Assembly (NCBI GenBank): GCA_009760855.2
Contig: WPIO01000008.1
Span: 3,286,001 to 3,302,500, forward strand
DNA from: Cristatella mucedo
Lineage: Eukaryota; Bryozoa; Phylactolaemata; Cristatellidae
DNA: 16,500 nt
Reading direction: 5' to 3'
In this document: piece by piece, positions 9,342 to 16,500 of the stretch
Numbering within the stretch: the first letter of the stretch is position 1
Layout of the letters: each line of letters begins with the position of its first letter
Notes under the pieces: model-generated
The model's database searches: none
Told to the model about the DNA's origin: nothing
The model's input: the letters and a program-made list of their open reading frames with translations, nothing else
Translations under genes and position numbers: made by a program

Positions 9342-9556
9342 TGTAATGTAACGTGTCTCTATCTGTTACTCCACAAAGCCACAAAGACTATGTGGATGTT
9401 AGGTAGGAGAGCTTTGCATAGAGGACTCAAAGCTTAAGCGGCTAGCGGTACGCATTCGGTAGCCAACAGACTTCGTCTCACGCAACAAAGAGACAGTAAG
9501 AAGCATAGCTTAGTCAGTAGAGCAGCCGAGATAGTGAGTAGCATGGAAGTGGCAGC

Positions 9557-10180
9557 TCAGGGTTGCTGGAAAGGGTGAGCCATAGTCGGTAGCAGGAGAG
9601 TAGTTGTCATTGCGTAAGAATCGTGGAAGCGAGTTACACAGTCTAGGACCTGCAGAACACAAGCTTCTGTCCTAACGGTCTTTAAGAGGAGGAATGAAAC
9701 AGCTAATTTATTGGCCATACATGACCTGAGAGCACGAGGAGGCTGAAACTGGTGCAGCAGTTCAGCTAGGTGTGAAGGACCCAAGCCGTGGCGGGCCTTG
9801 TGGGTCAGCATGTGAACTTTGCTCTGTATCCGTTAATAATAATAATAATAATAACAATAATGCATTTGATATACCGCCAATCAACCGACAGCCATCCTAG
9901 ATCTTTTAGCAAAGAAGACACGTGATCAAAGCTCCGGGATTTGCAAACTAGCCTTGCAGCCATATTCATTACCAGCTGCAGTGGCCTTTTTCGGTAGCCC
10001 AGCCAAAAGAGAATTACAATAATCTAGTCAAGACAAAACTAAGGACCTAGTTACATTGTTAGCATGCCACTATGGAAGACAATTCATGATCTTAGACAGG
10101 GAACTGACGTGATAGCTATCTGCGGAAGCAGTCTCCTTAACGAAGCTTTCAAAATTTAGGCAGCAGTCGAAGACAGCACC
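9557..10180 (-). pseudogene. LINE C-terminal region after the RT palm, decayed
   Basis: Pieces in several frames follow the expected order: LDYCNSLLAGLPK, VSSLLKDLGWLSVD, then after a short insertion LTHKARHGLGPSHLAELL and PPRALRSCMANKLAV. The final block (gcaggtcctagactgtgtaa) matches the SSAGPRLWNSLPQSLRND block at 13455-13510. These correspond to the thumb/C-terminal domain of L2-type RT proteins. Confidence 0.8.
9834..9878 (-). mobile_element. Very short retroelement tail inserted in the LINE
   Basis: On the minus strand ggcggtatatcaaatgcatt is followed by ATT units (9834-9860). It sits between LGWLSVD and the resumption YRAK.VHMLTHKARHGL of the RT C-terminal region, where a spacing of only a few residues is expected. 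The same end sequence occurs at 1240-1278 on the plus strand. Confidence 0.6.
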
Positions 10181-11140
10181 TTAATTCCAGGCACAAGGTG
10201 ATGGTCGCACAACAGCATCACCCATTAGAAGAGCAAAGCTTTCTAGTCCAGCGACACGCTTGGGGTATCCTATGAGTAGCAGTTCCGTTTTATCACCGTT
10301 AAGTTTAAGAAAATTTGCCGAAATCCAGGATCGAATGTCTGCAAAGCAAGCATTCAGTTTATCAGTTGCTGTAATCGATTCTGAAAGTTTAAATGACAAA
10401 TATAGCTGACTATCATCAGCATACAAGTGATAGCCTATTCCTTGGGTCGAAATCACTTTTCCCAGAGGTTGAGTATTAATGGAGAACAGCAAGGGACCGA
10501 GAACAGACCGTTGGATTCTACGGGTGACTGGTCAGGAAAAAATCCTAGCTGATCAAACAGCCTCTTTTTGTATGGCAACAGAAGAGCTTTTACGGCTATC
10601 ACCACTTGCAGTGGCGATAAAGAATCGCCCACCGCAGGAGTCGAACCCACGACCTCGGGACCGAGGTCGTGAAAGCAACCGCCTTACCTGGTGTGCCATC
10701 ACTGCTCGCCGGGAAGATGAAACCTGACCCACACATGATACAGATTGAACACGATCCGACAAGTACAATTTAAACCAGGCCAGTGCTTCGTCTGCCAGAC
10801 CGATCTGTGTTCTTAATCGTTCAAGTAGGATACTGTGGTCAATAGTGTCGAAGGCAGCTGTTAGATCTAGCACCACTAGGGCTGTGACATTCCCATAATC
10901 GTTGCTGCATAGGATGTCATTGGTTATAGGGGGAGCAGTTTCAGTGGTGTGCTGCCGCTTAAACCCCGATTGATTTTTTCTGAAATTTCATTCTTTACAG
11001 TGTGATACCAGCTGCTTAGCGACCATTTTTTCAAGAATCTTTGACAAAAAGAAAGAAGGGAAATTGTGCGATAGTTATCGAGGACCTCTGTATCTAATCC
11101 AGCTTTTTTTTAAGTATCGGTCTAACAATGGCAGATTTGA
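10181..11140 (-). pseudogene. LINE reverse transcriptase domain, decayed and SINE-interrupted
   Basis: From about 11140 downwards the pieces are VRPILKKKLDLDTEVLDNYR, then FLSKILEKMVAKQL, then ALVVLDLTAAFDTIDHS (RT motif A, holding the catalytic Asp), then IGLADEALAWFKLYLSDRVQ. The SINE interrupts at 10711-10541. After it come the remains of the [12 protein letters not shown] block, then [15 protein letters not shown] (YADD at 10423-10412) and [15 protein letters not shown]. Catalytic Asp residues persist, but several frame changes and stops split the domain. The protein would copy LINE RNA at a nicked chromosomal site. The motifs place it in the CR1/L2 group with good confidence. Confidence 0.85.
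10541..10711 (-). mobile_element. tRNA-derived SINE, copy 2, inside the LINE RT
   Basis: Full-length: head gagcagtgatggcacacc near 10708, A-box-like aggtaaggcgg, palindrome cacgacctcgg/ccgaggtcgtg, B-box ggttcgactcc, body and end ctgtttgatcagctaggat with a short T tail. Flanks ggaa/ggaa are a possible 4-bp target duplication. Removing the insert rejoins the LINE (caggtttcatcttcctgacc), which aligns with the homologous site at about 16400. The SINE is therefore younger than this LINE copy. Confidence 0.88.
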
Positions 11141-11994
11141 TGGGCTTGGGTACAACCCTTTTTTCCAGAAATGCACTAAAATCTCGGTTATGGCTAGGCT
11201 AAGTTTGTCTGTCAGTGAAGACTACAGATGTGAAGGTCTTCAGGAGACGAGCTCTTTTCCCCAGACCTTGTTAAAGGCAGCAAGATCGCACGCAGAAACC
11301 TTGGAAAATCTCTTATGGACCGCCACAGGTTGCGATCCCAAAATTACTTTAGTCGGAGGGGGCTTTATGGAAGCACAAATATGCAAATTTTTTCAGTGAA
11401 AAAGGCTGAAAACATTTCGGCCGAGCCATCAATATCTGGGGAGTGATACCTCGCAGTGTTGAGCAGCAAATTGTTTAGCATCTAATAAATCTGTTTAGGG
11501 TCTGACTGGGAGAACTTCTGTTTTCGAGAGAAAAAATAAAGTCTTGCTTTTCTAAGCTTTCGGGTGTAGACTCAAAGAAAGTCATTGAAAAAGACTATAT
11601 CTTCATCAGACTGAGACTTCTGTAAGCGGTGTTCAAGCCTGCACTTAAAATGGAGCATCTTTGAAGTTTCTTTCCAAAATTGAAAGGAATCTCCACGACT
11701 CTGCAAAAAGACAGAATGTACGGTACCATGCTCGTAAAGGACATTCCTATTTGTCACGTTTACTGCATCAGTGAGGGATCAACGGTGTCGGTCCAGTCTG
11801 GGTGCAGGTCAAGAAGACCTGCCACATATACAGATTTCAAAACTTCTGGCAAATGCTTTCAAAGTTGCGTCGCTGGACAAACTCGACATTAACCTATACG
11901 TACAACAGAGCAGGAACAGAAAACAAAACCAAGCAATGATCCAAGAGGGTTAGTAGGCACACAACAAGGACAGTGGGGTAGTCATCCTTAGTGA

Positions 11995-12530
11995 TTATGA
12001 GATGTGACGACGATCCAAGGTGTGGCCACCGACATGAGTGGCATGATTATCGTGTTGGATCAAACAGAAGTTCTCCAGACAGTCAAGAAATGAGCAGACC
12101 TGACTGTTGCTAGGGCTGTCAACGTGAATCTTGCAGTCTTCTGCATTCAGCGCCGGCCTGTCACACACAAATAGTTTAGTGAGGACCTCCGAAAACTCCT
12201 CTATGAACAAGTTTAGATAGCCAGAAGGAGGTCGGTGTGCCACAGCTGTGAGAGGTACTGTCTTTGATGAATGCCTCGTTGCAACTGATTCAAATGATGG
12301 CCCGTGCAAACGACCGCATGTCTCGTGGTCAAACAATTCACGAATAACAATGGCAACCCACAACAACCTTGTCAGATCACGGACTGAAAGAATGAGAACC
12401 TGGATGGAGTGGTCTCAGATATACATGCACCACAGCAGGGGTGTCATCCACACCTCGGTCAGCAGAAATGCATCTAGCTTCTCCTAGACAGCCTGATCGC
12501 GGATAAGTAAACCCTGGTTTTTAGCAGACA
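11995..12530 (-). pseudogene. LINE apurinic-type endonuclease domain, decayed
   Basis: The frame 12366-11995 reads through FESVATRHSSKTVPLTAVA, HRPPSGYLNLFIEEFSEVL and HATHVGGHTLD. This is the middle and C-terminal part of the exonuclease-endonuclease-phosphatase fold carried by L2-type LINEs. The usual GDFNIH-like motif has become EDCKIHVD, losing expected active-site residues, and the segment after HTLD has shifted (expected LDLVIS). The N-terminal part lies in other frames between 12530 and 12366 (VDDTPAV, PRSDKVVVG). The domain would nick target DNA for target-primed reverse transcription; this copy is dead. Confidence 0.75.
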
Positions 12531-12790
12531 TTTAACAAGTGGAATTTAAGAGGCTGTCCAATAACTTTGCAACGCCGAATAAGTGACTTGTATTCCAGTC
12601 GGCATGTAGCCGGTGCGGCAGATGCTGCCCATTCGAATTGAAATTGGACCTTAGTAACAGCTGCCGGTCGACTACTCACAACAAGCTGAGGCACGGTGAG
12701 TGAGTTACTACCGAAACAAGTGCTAATCAGTGCTTTAAACTTGAGGGTCGTAGGTTTGATAGTCAAGATGTTGACAGGGCGAACGCAGGA

Positions 12791-13192
12791 TGCAGAGAGG
12801 TTCTTACTTCCCTGCTAAAGAAGGCCTACCAGCAGGTATTAACTAATGGCAATCTTATGCTAAGCAGGTTTTGAGTAGCCTATCCAAGTACAGCTCATGA
12901 ACAGTCCTAGCTAAGATATCAACAGAATACCCGAAGTATCACAGGGAAGTCAGGTAAAGGACCAAACCGCACTCGGATTCGACCAAGGCCGCTCTCTAGC
13001 TGATGGAGAAAGCCAGTAATCAGATGCAAAAGGCCTTCACAGCGAGGCAGTGCTGCCACAATGCGGCCTAGCGTTAACCATTTGCATCGTCACTCACTCG
13101 ATTATCTTTATTCCCTGGTCTTGGAAATTCGTTAGCTCCACCGATTTACAAAAGGATGCCGTGTAGAATTTGTTGACGGCGAAGGCCCTCAC
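12791..13192. other. No gene recognised; possibly LINE 5' region
   Basis: The minus strand here could hold the 5' UTR or ORF1 region of the LINE, but I see no ORF1-type motif. It may equally be host sequence. Confidence 0.3.
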
Positions 13193-13237
13193 CAGACTGC
13201 CTGTCTCGTACAGTGCCTGGGCAAGCCGCCAGCAGTT
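13193..13237 (-). CDS. Possible small upstream exon (45 nt) on the minus strand
   Basis: Reading down from 13237, an acceptor-like sequence (cccatttattttag) is followed by 15 codons, NCWRLAQALYETGSL, and a good donor (CTG|gtgagg). The exon is phase 0 at both ends, which would fit a splice to exon A at 7010. The same frame stays open past the donor for about 33 more codons, so a longer exon or a chance open stretch is also possible. If it does belong to the coiled-coil gene, the large LINE at 12790-9338 lies in the intervening intron in the same orientation. There is no homology support. The call rests only on splice signals, phase and protein-like composition. Confidence 0.25.
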
Positions 13238-13436
13238 CTAAAATAAATGGGCACAGACATGCTGACCTATTTAGACGGAAGTAACCGACACAAATCACTG
13301 AGGGGCTGGTTGAGCTAGGCAACCCATTCTGATAAGGAGCCTGTTATAGTACAGAAACCCGCCCAGTTCTGAAGCTGCACGGTTGAGTCCTGGCACAGTC
13401 TGGGCCGTACGTATTTACACAGGCAAGCAATATGAT

Positions 13437-13755
13437 TGGTCAATAGAAGCTTTAGCTCTGCAGGCCCTAGACTGTGGAACTCGCTTCCACAATCCTTGCG
13501 CAACGACATCTACTCTCCAACTGCCGACTATGGCACATCTTTTTCAGTGGTCCTGAACTGCTACTCCTATGCTACTCACTACCTCAACTGCTCTCCTAAT
13601 TCTGCTATGCTTCCCACTTTCTCTTTGTTGCATGAGACGAAGTCTGTTGGCTACCGAATGCGTACCGAAAGCCGCTTAGGCTGTGAGTGCGCTATACAAA
13701 GCTCTCCTGCGTAACACCCACATGGTCTTTTTGACTTTGTGGAGTTACTGACGAA
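13437..13755 (+). mobile_element. LINE 3' fragment, plus orientation
   Basis: It begins in the C-terminal coding block (SFSSAGPRLWNSLPQSLRND) and continues through the 3' UTR (gagacgaagtctgttggcta, then ccgaatgcgtacc, ...ctttgtggagttactga). It aligns along its length with the minus-strand copy at about 9345-9690. The 5' part is missing. It is an independently inserted, truncated copy of the same family in inverted orientation. Confidence 0.85.
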
Positions 13756-13843
13756 GATTCATATATATATAATGGATGACTTGCTCATGATTTTCACGTT
13801 TAGATTTTGCGCATATTGGAAACAGTCCAGCGTATATCTTTCA

Positions 13844-14023
13844 TTAAATAAATAAATCCTAGCTGATTAAACAGCCTCTTTTTGTATGGCGACAGAAGAA
13901 CCTTTATGGCTATCACCACCGCTTGCAGTGGCGATAAAGAGTCACCCACCGCAGGAACCGAACCCACGACCTCGGGACCGAGGTCGTGAAAGCAACCGCC
14001 TTACCTAGTGTGTCATCACAGCA
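13844..14023 (-). mobile_element. tRNA-derived SINE, copy 3, full length
   Basis: Head gtgctgtgatgacacactag at its right end, A-box-like aggtaaggcgg, palindrome cacgacctcgg/ccgaggtcgtg (11 pairs), B-box ggttcggttcc, body, end ctgtttaatcagctaggat and a (TTTA)n tail at 13844-13857. No clear target duplication was found. It sits 90 bases past the plus-strand LINE fragment. Confidence 0.88.
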
Positions 14024-14409
14024 CACCAAGCTTGATTATGAAGAAAAAACCACAGATGCTTAAAAATGGCGGGATTATGCTAAGAAATTGGTCGATTTTG
14101 TCAATCTACTCTCTAGGCATACCTTGCCATAACTACACCTTTACGAAGTCATATGGTTCGAGCCATCATTGCCACTACTAAGAACATCGCTACTGATTCG
14201 TTTAGCTGCTTTAGTCCCAGAACCATAGGATTTACGCTATAACCAAAAGTATTAGGACGGTTTTGATTTGCTCTATTAGCAGCTTTTACCGACCCCCAAA
14301 CTGGTCCGGAGCTGAGATGTAGGCTATGCCTGCTAATTATTGGATATCCAAGTACACAAGGTAATGATGCAAGTTTTGGACAATACATTTGCACGATACG
14401 ATGAGTAGA
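14024..14409. other. No gene recognised
   Basis: A minus frame of 81 codons (14394-14149) is open but resembles nothing known to me and lacks convincing splice sites. Confidence 0.35.
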
Positions 14410-14745
14410 AATTTGTTTCGGCTGTCAACAAATCAAGCACTAATCTTCAGGAGCCTAGTGGGTGTGGCATTTGGCCAAAAGCATCCTTTCAGCCTTCTGC
14501 TGCTTACCAGGGCGCTTCCTTGACCATTCATCGGTCAGTAACTGTTTCCCATGACTGCAATAGCTTGGTCAAGCTGGTCTTCCAACTATTCAGTGAAGTC
14601 ATCTTCAGCATAGGCCTCTCGGCTCGATGTCTTGTTGTATTGATCATAGGCAGTGTCTAGTAGCCATGGAGGCCGTTCTAGGGGACTAAAGGGTAAATGT
14701 CGAGAAAATACTTGAAAGATTGGTCTAGTAATTGAAGAAACTGTT
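14410..14745 (-). pseudogene. Unrecognised decayed coding relic
   Basis: On the minus strand one frame reads SITRPIFQVFSRHLPFSPLE, then RPPWLLDTAYDQYNKTSSRE and AYAEDDFTE, then a stop, then LEDQLDQAIAVMGNS and another stop. The next frame takes over with LLTDEWSRKRPGKQQKAERM and LLAKCHTH. Composition is charged and protein-like, and one frameshift plus one stop would account for the break. A donor-like ctg|gtaagc lies inside the last part, so short exons are an alternative. No family recognised. Confidence 0.3.
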
Positions 14746-15316
14746 TAGAATACTTTTCAAAAGACAAACATGTTGCAAATGGGATTTGAGGCTTTGACAA
14801 TTTGCATACTAAAGGAAAGCTTTAAAAACGATTAGGCAATCAATGTCTAATCCGGATGAAAACCGGTACCACCATATCAACAAATAAAAAATTACTAATC
14901 ATGGCATCATATCCTACATGCGACATCATATACATACATGTCCATGTTTGCAGACTATAAAGTTGAAAGACGTTTGATGACATAAGCAAGTTATCGTTAC
15001 AAAATGAGAAACAAACTACTGAAGTGATGTAAAAGCAGAGCTGAACTCACATTTGACATTTAAGTTTGAGCCATTAAGTATTGGCTAAGTTATGGAATTT
15101 ACAAGGCACAAAGCTACACTGTAAATGAAGCTGCTTACAAATCGCAAGCATGTACCTAAAACAGCTGCAAAATACGACCTCGATATACTAACGTATAACA
15201 CGCCGGGACACGGCATATATGATAGAGATTGGCACATTTTCTTTTATTTGTAGATATGCTCCGTCTGGTTTACTTCATGGTTACATATGGTTTGCCAAAT
15301 CGTTTTTTAATGCTTT
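14746..15316. other. AT-rich stretch, nothing recognised
   Basis: Low GC, many short frames only, no repeat or RNA gene that I can name. Confidence 0.5.
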
Positions 15317-15495
15317 CCTTTAAATAAATAAATAAATACTAGCTGATTTAACAGCCACTTTTTGTACAGCGACAGAAGAGCCTTTACAGCTTTCACCACC
15401 GCTTGCAGTGACGTTAAAGGATCGCCCACCACAGGATTCGAACCCACGACCTCGGGGCCGAGGTCGTGAAAAGCAACCGCCTTACCTACCTTTAA
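15317..15495 (-). mobile_element. tRNA-derived SINE, copy 4, 5'-truncated, with 7-bp target duplication
   Basis: From the right, the copy starts within the A-box region (ggtaaggcgg) and so lacks the first 20 or so bases. It has the palindrome cacgacctcgg/ccgaggtcgtg, B-box ggttcgaatcc, the body and a (TTTA)4 tail at 15322-15337. Perfect cctttaa repeats flank it (15317-15323 and 15489-15495), the mark of target-primed insertion. Confidence 0.88.
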
Positions 15496-15639
15496 TACGT
15501 AATTTCCTGTTTTTCGAATGTCAACCACGGTTGCCTTTTTGTGGGTCTGGTCAGGCAAACGTTTCTAAAACTCAGTTGAGCCGAAATTAAAGTCTATATA
15601 GCTACACAACCCTACTAGAACGTCAATGCACTAGCACTA

Positions 15640-15710
15640 AGTAAACAACACTAGTCACCTCAGGAGTGGAACCTGCGACCTCAACAGCCTTATGATAAGG
15701 CCCTAAAACA
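15640..15710 (-). mobile_element. Possible diverged SINE head
   Basis: On the minus strand gttgaggtcgcaggttccac, then tcctgaggtga, resembles the SINE segment ccgaggtcgtgggttcgatt, then cctgcggtggg, and contains a B-box-like ggttccactcc. No body or tail can be followed, so this is tentative. Confidence 0.35.
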
Positions 15711-15865
15711 AGCGAATCATCCCATGGTGCGACTGAAGCGGTGGTTCCGATCCCAATCCCATAGCCACAATCCAGGGCCGGAGCAGCAGCGAGCCGACAC
15801 AGCCGCAAAACGGCTCGATTCGACTCTAGCGAATAGAGCGCCCTCCAATCTCTGCATGACAGCCT

Positions 15866-16241
15866 AAGAAATCACCTTGGCAGTAAAAGGATCCAGTCCA
15901 TAAGCTCGCAGAGCATCTGCCAAAGCACGCCTAGAAAAAAATGTACACAATGGCGTCGATCGACAATCCCGATGCTTTCGATGGCTAACACAGGCAAGCA
16001 GCATACAATAGAAAGCTTCGTGGTACACAAAGGATGGGATTTAGGCAAGAGTGATCTCTTCATACGAAGATATGCTCGTACCCAACAAGATACGTACAGC
16101 AGACAGCACAAAAGGCTGCAGATAGGCATAGCCGTTATGGGCAGTAACGCCAAGAAGCATGGAATAAATTGGGTACATACTTGGGTCTCTGTAGTCGCAT
16201 ATAGGCTTGGGCACGATTACTGTACAGCCTGCTGCTGCTAA
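15866..16241 (+). other. Unrecognised plus-strand open frame of about 125 codons
   Basis: The frame runs open from about 15866 to TAA at 16239-16241. It contains MLSMANTGKQHTIESFVVHK, GWDLGKSDLFIRRYARTQQD and GIAVMGSNAKKHGINWVHTW. It is hydrophilic and basic, whereas the overlapping minus frames (16153-15872 and 16472-16041) are hydrophobic, as expected for antisense translations. No family, start context or splice signal decides the issue. It ends just before the LINE fragment on the other strand and may be part of an unclassified element. Confidence 0.25.
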
Positions 16242-16314
16242 GGGGGCTACAACGAAACAGAGAGAAAGCGCTGCGTTCGAGACAACGAACAGGAGCACTG
16301 CAGCAAGCAAGATA

Positions 16315-16500
16315 TCAAGTGCAAGCGCAGAGACAAGAGGTCGAGTATAAGGCGAGCAGCAAAGGACCGCGGACGGACCCTTGTGAGACTCCAGGTGATT
16401 GGTGTAGTGGATGACACCTGGCCTCTGCACAACACGGATTGAATATGATTGGACAAGTGCAATTAAAACCACGCCAGTGCCTCGTCTGCTAGACCGATAG
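16315..16500 (-). mobile_element. LINE RT fragment running off the right edge
   Basis: The minus strand reads IGLADEALAWF, stop, LHLSNHIQSVLCRGQVSS, then the decayed VPQGS-like block and LYTRPLVSALALD. This is the same part of the RT as 10820-10470 and clearly the same family. Homology stops near 16315, before the YADD motif. Single-base gaps and a stop show that it is inactive. Confidence 0.75.

Larger units (their letters stand above)
9338..12790 (-). mobile_element. Nearly full-length, inactive L2-like (CR1 superfamily) LINE
   Basis: Reading down the minus strand, the order is endonuclease (about 12530-11995), reverse transcriptase (about 11140-10181), post-RT C-terminal region (10180-9560), a 3' UTR and a short ATTAC repeat tail (9339-9355). 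This is the layout of an L2/CR1-type non-LTR retrotransposon. The EN block keeps AHRPPSGYLNLF and GGHTLD. The RT keeps LDLTAAFDTIDHSILLERL and [11 protein letters not shown]. Many frameshifts and stops break the ORF, a SINE sits in the RT and a 45-bp retroelement tail sits near the C terminus, so it cannot encode a working enzyme. The 5' limit is uncertain; related 3' sequence is at 13437-13755. Confidence 0.85.

Noticed and set aside
9834-9860. CRISPR-like or tandem array
   Set aside because: It is a simple TAA/ATT run from a retroelement tail. No spaced direct repeats of CRISPR type occur anywhere in the window.
10181-11140. An intact, potentially active LINE RT
   Set aside because: Despite YADD and motif A, several frameshifts, stops and a SINE insertion break the frame.

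Overview
The window looks like nuclear DNA of an animal, mostly intergenic and intronic. The signs are spliced exons with GT/AG boundaries, long dinucleotide microsatellites, tRNA-derived SINEs, and decayed non-LTR retrotransposons whose reverse transcriptase resembles the L2 clade of the CR1 superfamily. Nothing points to a bacterial, phage or plasmid origin. CpG is still common inside the repeats, which leans towards an invertebrate, but I cannot name the organism.

The only convincing host gene lies on the minus strand. Two exons (7010-6396 and 5011-4674) have good splice sites and matching phase. Together they encode about 317 residues: a short ordered stretch, a long Ala/Ser/Gly-rich linker and a charged, Gln-rich coiled coil. 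Both ends are missing, and I do not recognise the family. The intron between them holds a (CA)n tract, two (TA)n tracts, a SINE fragment pair and a near-perfect 44-nt hairpin. A possible 45-nt upstream exon lies at 13237-13193, but it is weakly supported.

Most of the rest is repeats. A nearly complete but broken L2-like LINE occupies about 12790-9338 on the minus strand, with endonuclease, reverse transcriptase (YADD) and 3' end in order. It is interrupted by a SINE and by a tiny retrotransposon tail. Related copies are a plus-strand 3' fragment (13437-13755) and an RT fragment running off the right edge (about 16315-16500). A second LINE family with an ATT-rich tail is seen at 695-1280 and as tails at 1545-1583, 2945-3250, 3850-3885 and 9834-9878. 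One tRNA-derived SINE family of about 170 bp has at least four substantial copies plus fragments. Its tRNA-like head carries an 11-bp perfect palindrome. A MITE-like fold-back lies at 3890-4019.

Several stretches (1865-2520, 14410-14745, 15866-16241) stay open, or almost open, over longer distances than expected and match no family I know. They may be decayed genes or unclassified mobile elements.
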